DNA of 64,000 nt from Streptomyces pyxinae. Its GTDB lineage: Bacteria; Actinomycetota; Actinomycetes; Streptomycetales; Streptomycetaceae. The stretch spans positions 62,001-126,000 of the forward strand of contig NZ_JANUGQ010000008.1 in the NCBI RefSeq assembly GCF_024756275.1, written 5' to 3'. The translations under genes and the position numbers were made by a program. This document shows positions 1 to 7,981 of this stretch, in pieces (position 1 is the first letter of the stretch; each line of letters begins with the position of its first letter). Below the pieces are notes generated by a model. It was not told the origin of the DNA. It searched no databases and worked only from the letters and a program-made list of their open reading frames with translations.

Positions 1-2
1 TG

Positions 3-875
3 CTGCTGGTGCTCGGCCGGGACCGGGCGCTGCTCGCCGCCCTGGCCCCGCCGGCCGCCGGGGCCGCCGTCGCCGCCGCGACCGGGCTGCCGGCCGCCGC
101 CCGGATCGCCCTGCTGCTGGCCTCGGTGGCCGCCGCGACCGTACTGGCCGCCCGCGCGGTGCTGCCCGGCCCGGCCGGCCGGGCACCCGGTGCGGGCCGG
201 TCCCGCCGGTCCGGGCGCCCCGGGAGCCCCGACCGGTCCGGCGGCCCCGGCCGGTCCGGCGGCCCCGGCCGGTCCGGCCGGTCGGCGCCCCGGCTCGCGG
301 CCTCGGTGCCGTACGGGCTCTTCGGCCTGGGCACCGGCGCCCTGGTGCTCTGGGCGGCGGTCGGCGAGCCGCTCCCCGGCGGCTCCGGTACGGCCCTGGC
401 CGCCCCCGCCGCCGTGGCGCTCACCCTCTCCATGGGCCCGGCCGAATGGCTGCTGCACCGCTTCCGGAGCGACAGCGGGGCCGGGCTGCGGGCGAGCACC
501 AGCACCGGAGCCTTCCGCCGCGCCACCGCCGCCGCCCTGGTCCGCTGTCTCACCGGCTACCTGGGGCTGTTGCTGGGCCTGGCCGTCACCGGCTCCCTGC
601 TCTGGCCCGGCGCCCCCGACCTCGACGGCCGCCGGCTCGGCGCCCTGCTGCTGCTCGGGACGGTGCTCTGGACCGGGCTGCTGCTCCAGTCCTTCGGGGC
701 GGTGACCGCCGCCGCGCTGATCTGTGCGACGGCGGCCGGGGTACGGACGGCGGCGTACGCGACCGGGGCGGGCCACCCGGAGACGGTGGGACTGCTCACC
801 ACCGGGGCGGCGGCCCTGACCCTGGCCGTGCTGAGCTGTCTGCTGCTGGGCCGGGTGACCACCCACCGCCACTGA
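3..875 (+). CDS. Integral membrane protein, 5' end outside the window
   Basis: Only the C-terminal part is present: the frame is open to the first base, and leucine codons precede the first GTG (position 9), so the true start lies upstream. The visible part is alanine/leucine-rich with several membrane segments, for example around the stretch containing LYGLLLGLAV-like sequence and the last 60 residues, separated by a cytosolic-looking Gly/Pro/Arg/Ser linker encoded by 18-bp repeats. I do not recognise a family. The next two genes are a spherulin-4 protein and a GH114-like glycosidase, so a role in handling an extracellular polysaccharide is possible, but that is context only. Confidence 0.7.
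   Translation: MLVLGRDRALLAALAPPAAGAAVAAATGLPAAARIALLLASVAAATVLAARAVLPGPAGRAPGAGRSRRSGRPGSPDRSGGPGRSGGPGRSGRSAPRLAASVPYGLFGLGTGALVLWAAVGEPLPGGSGTALAAPAAVALTLSMGPAEWLLHRFRSDSGAGLRASTSTGAFRRATAAALVRCLTGYLGLLLGLAVTGSLLWPGAPDLDGRRLGALLLLGTVLWTGLLLQSFGAVTAAALICATAAGVRTAAYATGAGHPETVGLLTTGAAALTLAVLSCLLLGRVTTHRH
233..281 (+). repeat. 18-bp direct repeat inside the first gene
   Basis: Two full copies and a partial third copy of an 18-bp unit (CCGGTCCGGCGGCCCCGG) lie head to tail. Being a multiple of three, the unit encodes a repeated Gly-Pro-Gly-Arg-Ser-Gly type linker and keeps the frame open. Confidence 0.8.
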
Positions 876-1026
876 GCACCCGGCCCCGGGGCGGACCGAG
901 CGCCCGCCCCGTCGTGCGCCCCGGCCCCGGGCCCCGGGGGCGACGGCACCGCCCGTCCGCGCCCGGGCCGACCCGTACGGAAGAATCGCGACAGCCCCCC
1001 GCCGACGACCGCCTGAGAGAACGACC

Positions 1027-1656
1027 GTGCACCCACCGGCGTCCCGCCATCTGCTCGTGCCCTACTACGAACACCCCGCCCTCCGTCCCGCCGAGTGGGA
1101 CGCCCTGGTCGCCGCCGCGCCCCGGCTGTACGGGGTGGTGGTCAACCCCGCCAGTGGCGCGGGCGAGGCGCCCGACCCGGCGTTCGCCGAGGCGGCCCGG
1201 CGGCTGCGGGAGGCCGGGGTGCCGGTCCTCGGGTACGCCGACACCGACTACGGGCGCCGCCCGCACGCCGCCGTCGTCCGCGACCTGACCCGGCACCGGG
1301 ACTGGTACGGCGCCGACGGGGCCTTCCTCGACCAGGTGCCGACCGGGCCCGAACACGCGCCGCACTACGAGCGGTTGCGGGTGGCCGCCCGGGCGGCCGG
1401 CGCCGGGACGCTGGTGCTCAACCACGGGGCGCCGCCGCATCCGGTGTACGACGCCCTGGGCGATCTGCTGGTCACCTTCGAAGGGCCCTGGTCCGTCTAC
1501 CGGACCGCCCGCCCGCCGGCCGCCCGCCACCACTGCCACCTGGTGTACGACGCCCCGCCCGGCGCCCGGCCCGCCAGCCGGGTGCACTGCGCGGTGCCCG
1601 GCGGCGGCGCGCACCCCTGGGCCGCCCTGCCGCACGGTCTGGAGGCCGCCCGATGA
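1027..1656 (+). CDS. Spherulation-specific family 4 (spherulin-4-like) protein
   Basis: A 209-residue protein starting at GTG. It begins with the HLLVPYYEHP and YGVVVNPASG motifs that I associate with the spherulin-4 family (TIM-barrel-like proteins related to polysaccharide hydrolases). Acidic residues in the YADTDYG and DGAFLDQVP segments sit where glycosidase-like barrels carry active-site acids; this assignment is inference. No signal peptide is obvious, unlike its neighbour. The stop overlaps the start of the GH114-like gene by four bases (ATGA), so the two are probably translated together and may act on the same substrate. Confidence 0.8.
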   Translation: MHPPASRHLLVPYYEHPALRPAEWDALVAAAPRLYGVVVNPASGAGEAPDPAFAEAARRLREAGVPVLGYADTDYGRRPHAAVVRDLTRHRDWYGADGAFLDQVPTGPEHAPHYERLRVAARAAGAGTLVLNHGAPPHPVYDALGDLLVTFEGPWSVYRTARPPAARHHCHLVYDAPPGARPASRVHCAVPGGGAHPWAALPHGLEAAR

Positions 1657-2492
1657 CCCGCCCCGGAGGCATCCGCCCGGCCGGCACCCGTCCCGGCCGC
1701 CGGTCCCGCCCGGCCGCCGCCCTGGTCCCGCTGCTCCTGCTTCTGCTGCTCGCCGGCTGCGCGCACGCCCCGGACGACCCGGCGCCCCACGCGGAACGCT
1801 GGCTGCCGAAGCCCGGGGTGGCCTGGCAGTGGCAGCTCAGCGGGCGGCTCGACCCGGCGGTGGATGTATCGGTGTACGACATCGACGGCTTCGACCAGTC
1901 CGCCGAGGCCGTCGCCGATCTGCACCGGCGCGGCCGCAAGGTGATCTGCTACCTCTCCACCGGCGCCTGGGAGGACTGGCGGCCGGACGCGGAGAAGTTC
2001 CCCCGGGAACTGATCGGCCGGGGCAACGGCTGGGACGGCGAGCAGTGGCTCGACATCCGCCGCACCGAGGAGCTGGAGCCCCTGATGGCCGCCCGGATCG
2101 ACATGTGCCGGCAGAAGGGCTTCGACGCGGTGGAGCCCGACAACATGGACGGCTACAAGAACCGCACCGGCTTCCCGCTCACCGCCGCCGACCAGCTCCG
2201 CTACAACCGGCTGATCGCCCGGCTCGCCCATGACCGGGGCCTCTCGGTGGGCCTCAAGAACGACCTGGACCAGATCCCGGAGCTGGTGGGCGAGTACGAC
2301 TTCGCCGTCAACGAGCAGTGCGCCGAGCACGACGAGTGCGCGGAGCTGACGCCCTTCGTCCGGGCCGGCAAGGCCGTCTTCCATGTCGAGTACGAGCTGG
2401 AGACGGCGGAGTTCTGCCCGGAGGCCCGGCGGCTGCGGCTCAGCTCCATGCTGAAGAAGTACGAGCTGGGCGCCTGGCGCCGCCCCTGCTGA
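1653..2492 (+). CDS. Lipoprotein, GH114-type endo-alpha-1,4-polygalactosaminidase-like
   Basis: A 279-residue secreted lipoprotein. The chosen ATG overlaps the previous stop and gives an Arg-rich N terminus, a leucine-rich core and the lipobox LLAGC near residue 32. The mature part has the hallmarks of the TIM-barrel GH114 family: YDIDGFDQ, VICYLSTGAWEDWRPD, LDIRR, GFDAVEPDNMDGY and LKNDLDQ. Family members cleave galactosamine-containing polysaccharide, which suggests a surface-attached enzyme acting on an amino-sugar exopolymer. Much longer in-frame upstream extensions cross the previous gene and are rejected. Confidence 0.85.
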   Translation: MTRPGGIRPAGTRPGRRSRPAAALVPLLLLLLLAGCAHAPDDPAPHAERWLPKPGVAWQWQLSGRLDPAVDVSVYDIDGFDQSAEAVADLHRRGRKVICYLSTGAWEDWRPDAEKFPRELIGRGNGWDGEQWLDIRRTEELEPLMAARIDMCRQKGFDAVEPDNMDGYKNRTGFPLTAADQLRYNRLIARLAHDRGLSVGLKNDLDQIPELVGEYDFAVNEQCAEHDECAELTPFVRAGKAVFHVEYELETAEFCPEARRLRLSSMLKKYELGAWRRPC

Positions 2493-2643
2493 CCCGCCCA
2501 TCCCCGCCGGACCCGGTCCCGGTCCGGCGGAAACGGGCGGGTGCCGCGCCCGTTCCGCGTGACCCGGCGTCCGCCGTCGTCCGCCGCCGTCAGTCCTCGG
2601 CCGTCGTCGGTCGGCGTCAGCCGTTGTCGGTCGATGCCGGTCG

Positions 2644-3009
2644 TCAGTTCAGCGGGGTGCGGACGGAGCCGTAGAACTGGATGGCCGGCCAGCCGCGCGA
2701 GACGGCCAGCTCGTTCAGCGCGTCCGCGATGTCCCGCTCGGTGATGGCGTGCCGGGCCGGGGTGTTGTCGGTCCTGACGGTGAAGCTCACCTGGAGGGCC
2801 GCGTCGATGTCACCGATGCTGGTCTGCCCCTCGAACGCGGTCCCGGGGGCGAATTCGACGGCCGGCCCGGCCGCCGCGCCCGCCCCTGCCGCGCTCGCCT
2901 CGGGCGTCCGCGCCTGGGTCGCCTCCGCCGCACCTCCGGACGCGAGCACCGCCCCGGCCGCCGCACTGCCCGAATATCCCAGCACGGCCCGCCTGGAAAC
3001 GCTGGTCAT
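2644..3009 (-). CDS. Small exported protein with Tat signal, unknown function
   Basis: A 121-residue protein whose N terminus (SRRAVLGYSG followed by an Ala/Gly-rich stretch) is a textbook twin-arginine signal. The mature part of about 80 residues contains ALQVSFTVRTDNTPARHAITERDIADALNELAVSRGWPA read in pieces, which suggests a small alpha/beta domain; I recognise no catalytic motif. It is a single gene between two oppositely oriented neighbours. The ATG lies just downstream of an AT-richer stretch (3055-3095) likely to hold its promoter. Confidence 0.7.
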   Translation of the reverse strand: MTSVSRRAVLGYSGSAAAGAVLASGGAAEATQARTPEASAAGAGAAAGPAVEFAPGTAFEGQTSIGDIDAALQVSFTVRTDNTPARHAITERDIADALNELAVSRGWPAIQFYGSVRTPLN

Positions 3010-3174
3010 GTTCCCCCTCCTTCACTGCGCACGGGCCTCCCCCCTGGAGACCCGCCGTGATCATACGATCACCTATCGCATCACGCCGTCGATATCCGGC
3101 CATGGTCCGGTGGGGCCCGGCCCGGCCATGAGCCGACCCGACATGGACCGGTGGTGGATGTCCCCGGACCGGGC

Positions 3175-4065
3175 TCACCCCCCGCCCAGCGCCGCCACCA
3201 CCAGCGCCGCCGTGGCCGCCGTCTCGGCGAGGGCGCCGAAGACATCGCCGGTCACGCCGCCGAACCGCCGTACGCACCGCCGCAGCAGGGCCTCCGCCGC
3301 CGCCAGGGCCAGCAGCGCCGCCAGGGCGCCCCGCAGCCCCCCGGGCCACCCCGCCACTGTCGCGCCCGCCGCCGCGCACCCCGCCACCACCAGCGCGGCG
3401 ACCACCAGTGCGGGCCGCGCCGGGACCGTACCGGCCACCACGGCGCCCAGGCCCTCGGGGCGGGCGGCCGGGACGGAGCGGCGGGCGGCCAGGGTGAGGG
3501 CCGTCCGGGCGACCGTGCCGGCGACGAGGGCCCCGGCCGCGCCGACCGCCCAGCCCGCCGCGTACAGCTCGGTCAGCGCCGCCACCTGGGCCAGCAGCAC
3601 CAGCACCAGGGTGACCACGCCGAACGGGCCGATGTCCGACCGTTTCATGATCCGCAGGGCGTCCTCGGCGGGTTTTCCGCTGCCCAGGCCGTCCGCCGTG
3701 TCGGCCAGCCCGTCCAGGTGCAGACCCCGGGTGAGCACCGCGGGCACCGCCACCGAGGCCACGGCGGCGAGCGCGGGCCCCGAGCCGAGCAGCAGCGGGG
3801 CGCAGCCGGCCAGGGCCGCGCAGCCGCCGACCACCAGTCCGGCGAGCGGCGCGCAGAGCATCCCGGTCCGGGCGGTGTCCCGGTCCCAGCGGGTGACCCG
3901 GGCCGGCAGCACGGTCAGGGTGCCGAAGGCGAACCGCACCCCGTGGCGCAGCCGCCCGCCGTCGTTCGCGCCGTCGTGCTCGGCGTCGTGTGTGGCGGGG
4001 CCGGGAGCGGGGCCGGGGTCGGGGGAACCGGGGGAGTGCTCAGGGGTGGCGGGGGAAGTGCTCAC
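3175..4065 (-). CDS. cobS: Adenosylcobinamide-GDP ribazoletransferase (cobalamin synthase)
   Basis: CobS joins adenosylcobinamide-GDP to alpha-ribazole in the membrane, the last assembly step of coenzyme B12. The sequence has the family start FAFGTLTVLPARV, the conserved acidic loop GLHLDGLADTADGLGSG and MKRSDIGPFG, plus many membrane segments up to the Ala/Leu-rich C terminus. I chose the GTG at 4063-4065 (296 residues); an ATG at 4117-4119 in the same frame would add 18 residues but leave little room for a promoter facing the divergent gene at 4146. The substrate enzymes CobT and CobU are encoded a few kilobases away on the same strand. Confidence 0.92.
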   Translation of the reverse strand: MSTSPATPEHSPGSPDPGPAPGPATHDAEHDGANDGGRLRHGVRFAFGTLTVLPARVTRWDRDTARTGMLCAPLAGLVVGGCAALAGCAPLLLGSGPALAAVASVAVPAVLTRGLHLDGLADTADGLGSGKPAEDALRIMKRSDIGPFGVVTLVLVLLAQVAALTELYAAGWAVGAAGALVAGTVARTALTLAARRSVPAARPEGLGAVVAGTVPARPALVVAALVVAGCAAAGATVAGWPGGLRGALAALLALAAAEALLRRCVRRFGGVTGDVFGALAETAATAALVVAALGGG

Positions 4066-4145
4066 CGCGCGCAGAGTAGTCGCTGACCCGGGCGCGGTAC
4101 ATTGCCCGGAACGGGGCATCGGCGGGCAAAACGGGAGCGGGTGGC

Positions 4146-5102
4146 ATGGGTCACTGGTGGTACCGGAACATCGTCGAACCGGGCAAGCTCCCGCTCTTCC
4201 TCGCGCTGGCCTCCTTCGTCCTGACCTTCCTGGTCACCCGTACGGTCACCCGGCTGATCCGGGCCGGACGGGGGCCTTTCCGCGACATCAGCCCCGGCGG
4301 GCTGCACATCCACCATGTGGTGCCCGGGGTCGTGCTCACCCTGATCGGTGGTTTCGGCGCGGTGGCCGCCGGCCGGCACGGTGCCGCGCCGCTGGTCTGC
4401 GCCGTGATCCTCGGGGTGGGGGCCGGCCTGGTCCTGGACGAGTTCGCCCTCGTCCTCCATCTGGACGACGTCTACTGGACCGAACAGGGCAGGCAGAGCG
4501 TGGAGGTGGTGGTGCTCACCACCGCGCTGCTCCTGCTGGTGCTGCTCGGCTTCTCCCCGCTGGGGGTGGACGAGCTGACGCCGGACGAACGGGAGGACCG
4601 GTTCAGCTATCTGCTCACCACCGGGGTGAACTTTCTGTTCGTGCTGATCGCCCTGGTCAAGGGGAAGTTCCGGATGGCACTCCTGGGCGCCCTGATCCCG
4701 TTCGTCGCGATCGTCGGCGCCCTGCGGCTCGCCCGCCCCGGCTCCCCGTGGGCCCGCCGCCTCTACCAGCGCCGGCCCCGGGCGCGGGCCAGGGCGGGAC
4801 TCCGCGCCTACCACCACGACCACCGCTGGGACCGGCTGCGGCGGCGCTTTCAGGACGTGATCGCCGGCGCCCCCGACCGTGTACCGCCGATGCTCCGCAG
4901 GGCGGCGGGGTCCTCGCCGCCCGACGGCGCCTCCGGCCGGTCCGGCGCCGGCACCTCCGGCACGGGCCGCCGCGCGGAGGGGACCCCGGCCGGCGGTACG
5001 CCGCCCGAGCGGGGCGCCACCACGGAGACCGGAACCACCGGAACCACCGGGACCGGCGCCCCCGAGGGCACTCCCCGGCGGCCGGACGACGATCCCCGCT
5101 GA
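4146..5102 (+). CDS. Conserved integral membrane protein, function unknown
   Basis: A 318-residue protein with about six membrane segments in the first 200 residues, a GGLHIHHVVPG motif near residue 55 and a conserved acidic pair in LVLDEFALVLHLDDVYW. I do not recognise a biochemical function; the HIHH and acidic motifs could bind metal, which is inference. The C-terminal 80 residues are Gly/Pro/Thr-rich and unlikely to be folded. Its last 253 bases overlap the end of the convergent rhomboid-like gene, so either both disordered tails are real or one gene ends earlier than the open frame suggests. Confidence 0.75.
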   Translation: MGHWWYRNIVEPGKLPLFLALASFVLTFLVTRTVTRLIRAGRGPFRDISPGGLHIHHVVPGVVLTLIGGFGAVAAGRHGAAPLVCAVILGVGAGLVLDEFALVLHLDDVYWTEQGRQSVEVVVLTTALLLLVLLGFSPLGVDELTPDEREDRFSYLLTTGVNFLFVLIALVKGKFRMALLGALIPFVAIVGALRLARPGSPWARRLYQRRPRARARAGLRAYHHDHRWDRLRRRFQDVIAGAPDRVPPMLRRAAGSSPPDGASGRSGAGTSGTGRRAEGTPAGGTPPERGATTETGTTGTTGTGAPEGTPRRPDDDPR

Positions 5103-5839
5103 CCCGCCCCGGCTCCGGTCGCCGCCCCGAAGGCCCCGGCATTCCCGGAGACCCCGGCGCTCCGGCGCCGCCACCACACCCCGGTCGCGTACAGCGCCAG
5201 CACCGCCGCGATGGCGGCCAGGTGCTCCTTGCCGGCCAGGTTGTTCTTGACCAGCACCTCGATCACCATCGACACGATCACCGCGCCGCCGGTCCAGCGG
5301 GCCCCGTACCGCAGGCAGAAGTAGACCGCGAGGCCCACCACCGCCGCCGAGGGGCCGGTGTCCACGATCCTGGCGTCCCCGGCCGGCACCCCCAGGAAGC
5401 CCAGCGGCCCGCCGGTGCCCAGCGCCAGCCCGAGCCGGGCGTACAGCGTGCCGGCCACGGTCGCCGCGTACGCGACGAGCACCGCCCGGCCCCGGTTCAG
5501 GCACAGCTCCGCGATGCCGAAGACCAGCAGCACCTGGGCGAGCGCGCCCCACACCGGCAGATGCAGCGCCGGGACGAAGAGCGACAGCGGGGTACGGAGC
5601 AGCCCCAGCCACACGGGGTCCTCGGCCCGCACCGCGCCCAGGTTCTGCACCACCCGGTAGCCCCAGGACTGGTTCTGCACCAGCTGCGCCACCGCCGTCA
5701 GCGAGACCGCGGTCAGCGTCAGCGGCAGGGCCCGCCACCCCCGCGTGGCGAGCCGCTCCCGTACGGCTCCGAACAGCGCGCCCCACTCCCGGCGGGCGAA
5801 GTCCCGCGCCGCCGCCCCCCGGCGGGCGGGCGGTGTCAT
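4850..5839 (-). CDS. Rhomboid-like integral membrane protein
   Basis: A 329-residue protein whose ATG overlaps the stop of the upstream LPG-synthase-like gene (ATGA), so the two are translationally coupled. Segments such as HLPVWGALAQVLLVFGIAEL, VAYAATVAGTLYARLG, DTGPSAAVVGLAVYF and GKEHLAAIAAVLALY follow the rhomboid layout: a serine in GPSA where proteases have GxSG, and a histidine in the last helix. This fits the divergent rhomboid-like families of actinobacteria; whether it is proteolytic is open. The last 80 residues are low-complexity and overlap the convergent gene. Confidence 0.75.
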   Translation of the reverse strand: MTPPARRGAAARDFARREWGALFGAVRERLATRGWRALPLTLTAVSLTAVAQLVQNQSWGYRVVQNLGAVRAEDPVWLGLLRTPLSLFVPALHLPVWGALAQVLLVFGIAELCLNRGRAVLVAYAATVAGTLYARLGLALGTGGPLGFLGVPAGDARIVDTGPSAAVVGLAVYFCLRYGARWTGGAVIVSMVIEVLVKNNLAGKEHLAAIAAVLALYATGVWWRRRSAGVSGNAGAFGAATGAGAGQRGSSSGRRGVPSGAPVPVVPVVPVSVVAPRSGGVPPAGVPSARRPVPEVPAPDRPEAPSGGEDPAALRSIGGTRSGAPAITS

Positions 5840-7704
5840 CGCCGTCCCCGCAGCTGCGGCGGGCGGCGCAGGACACGGGGCAGCCCGGGGACCTCCAGGA
5901 AGCCCTCGGCGCGGCCCGCGGCGACGCCGATGCGCGGCAGATGGGCGCTCTTCTCGAAGACCATGAAACGCGGCTCCCAGATCGGTCGGTACTTGGCGTT
6001 GGCGCGGTACAGCGACTCGATCTGCCACCAGCGGGAGAAGAAGCTGAGCAGGGAGCGCCACATCCGGAGCACGGGACCGGCCCCGAGCTTCGCACCACGT
6101 TCGAAGACCGACCGGAACATGGCGAAGTTGAGCGAGACCTGAGTGATCCCGATCTCTTCGGAGCGCCGCAGCAGGTCGATGACCATGAACTCCATCAGCC
6201 CGTTCTCGGCGTCCCGGTCCCGGCGCATCAGGTCCAGCGACAGTCCGCGTGGCCCCCACGGCACGAACGACAGCAGCGCGCGCGGGGTGCCGTCGGCGTC
6301 GGCGCACTCCAGCATCACGCACCGCCCGTCGGCCGGGTCGCCCAGCCGCCCGAGCGCCATCGAGAAGCCACGCTCGGTGGCGCCGTCCCGCCAGTCGTCG
6401 GCCAGCCGTACCAGTGCCGCCATCTCCTCGGCCGGGATGTCCTCGTGGCGGCGGATCCGGACCCGGTAGCCGGCCCGCAGCACCCGGTTGTACGCCTGCC
6501 GCACGGTCCGCATCGCCCGGCCGTCCAGGGTGAAGTCGGCGGTCTCCACGAGCGCCTCGTCGCCCATCTCCAGGGCGTCCATCCCGTGCCGGGCGTAGAC
6601 CGTGCCCGCCTCCTCGCTCGCGCCCATCACGGCCGGGACCCAGCCGTGCTCGCGCGCCTCGGCCAGCCACGGGGCGATCGCGCCCGGCCAGGCCTCCGGG
6701 TCGCCGATCGGGTCCCCGGAGGCGAGCGACACCCCGCCCACCACCCGGTAGAGCACCGCCGCCTTGCCGCTCGGGGACCAGACCACGCTCTTCTCCCGGC
6801 GCAGCGCGAAGTAGCCCAGCGAGTCACGATCGCCGTACCGGTCCAGCAGGGCGCGCAGCCGTTCCTCGTCGTCCTCGGTGAGCGGATCGACCGCCCGGCG
6901 GGAGCGGAAGGCCGCGTACAGCACCGCGATCAGCAGCGCGGTGGACATGATGTTGATGCAGACGTCCACCCAGCCGGGCGGCCGGACCTCCGCCAGCCGG
7001 CCGCTGTCCGGCACCAGGGTGACCAGCCGGGCGGCGCCGTACCGCCAGTGGTCCAGGAACGAGGACCGGCCCTCCGGCGCCGTGTTGGTGGCGCCGACCA
7101 GCAGTCCGGCCAGCAGCGAGGCGGCCAGCAGCCCCACCGCCGCCACCGCGGTGGCCAGCCGGGGGTTGGCGCGGTCGCCCTTGGCGTAGAACTCCCGGCG
7201 CCCGGCCAGCAGCGCGGCGAAGAAGGCCGCGGTGAGCGCCAGCGACACCCAGTTCTGCGGGTGCTCGCGGATCTCCGGGAAGACCATGACCAGCGCGAAG
7301 AGCAGCAGGAACAGTCCGCAGAGCACCATATTGAGGATCCAGGCGGCGCGCTTGCGGCGGCGCATGGTCACCGCCAGGAAGAGCGTCCAGAGCCCGGAGG
7401 CGAATCCGGCGGTGAGCAGATACGGGGTGAAGAAGTCGTCGGTGTTGTGGCGCCGCAGATCCTGGCCGAGCGAGACCCAGACGGCGCTCAGGAAGTTGAT
7501 GAAGGTGACCGCGCGCAGATACCAGACCGCGAACGCGGCCCCGCCCCGCGCCCACCGGCCCCCGCCGGGCTCCGGGGACCTGCCGGGCTCCGGGGACCTG
7601 CCGGGCTTGGGGGAGTCCTTCCGCTCCGCGACCGCGCCGGCCCCTCCGGGCACCGTGCTCCCCTGGTTGTTCCCGCTGGACTCAGGCAACCCGACCTCTC
7701 CCAT
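5836..7704 (-). CDS. Phosphatidylglycerol lysyltransferase-domain membrane protein (MprF/LysX-like)
   Basis: A 622-residue protein: a disordered Pro/Gly N terminus, six or so membrane helices (residues about 45-250) and a C-terminal GNAT-like domain of the LPG-synthase family (DUF2156). Recognisable C-terminal blocks are SVVWSPSGKAAVLYRVVGG, SGDPIGDP, EEMGDEALVE-like text and SLNFAMFRSVFERG. Family members transfer an amino acid from aminoacyl-tRNA to membrane lipid, altering surface charge and resistance to cationic compounds. No tRNA-synthetase domain is fused here, unlike LysX. I chose the ATG at 7704; an in-frame ATG at 7725 is an alternative. Its coupling to the rhomboid-like gene suggests a joint membrane role. 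Confidence 0.88.
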   Translation of the reverse strand: MGEVGLPESSGNNQGSTVPGGAGAVAERKDSPKPGRSPEPGRSPEPGGGRWARGGAAFAVWYLRAVTFINFLSAVWVSLGQDLRRHNTDDFFTPYLLTAGFASGLWTLFLAVTMRRRKRAAWILNMVLCGLFLLLFALVMVFPEIREHPQNWVSLALTAAFFAALLAGRREFYAKGDRANPRLATAVAAVGLLAASLLAGLLVGATNTAPEGRSSFLDHWRYGAARLVTLVPDSGRLAEVRPPGWVDVCINIMSTALLIAVLYAAFRSRRAVDPLTEDDEERLRALLDRYGDRDSLGYFALRREKSVVWSPSGKAAVLYRVVGGVSLASGDPIGDPEAWPGAIAPWLAEAREHGWVPAVMGASEEAGTVYARHGMDALEMGDEALVETADFTLDGRAMRTVRQAYNRVLRAGYRVRIRRHEDIPAEEMAALVRLADDWRDGATERGFSMALGRLGDPADGRCVMLECADADGTPRALLSFVPWGPRGLSLDLMRRDRDAENGLMEFMVIDLLRRSEEIGITQVSLNFAMFRSVFERGAKLGAGPVLRMWRSLLSFFSRWWQIESLYRANAKYRPIWEPRFMVFEKSAHLPRIGVAAGRAEGFLEVPGLPRVLRRPPQLRGRR

Positions 7705-7870
7705 GAACGCGATGATATGGGGCATTTCCCGCCAAGGCGGGCGCGTGAGCGAGGGCCCGCACCGGCCGCCCCGCGCACCCGCCGACCGGTCCGCCGACGG
7801 GGTCCGCCGACGGGTGGCGGCCGGCCCGCGCGAGGCCGGACCGGGCCCGTACGAGGCCGCGCCCGTACGG

Positions 7871-7912
7871 GACCGGGCCGTACCGGTGCCGGACCGGGCC
7901 GTACCGGTGCCG
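7871..7912 (+). repeat. Perfect 21-bp tandem duplication between genes
   Basis: Two exact adjacent copies of a 21-bp unit starting GACCGGGCCGTACCGG lie in the gap between the LPG-synthase-like gene and cobT. The rest of that gap (7705-7981) shows no gene. Confidence 0.85.
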
Positions 7913-7981
7913 GACGGAGGGCGTCCGTCCGGCACCGGCCGGGCCGGGACGGGGACGCCTCCCGTCCCGTACCGGCCCCGC

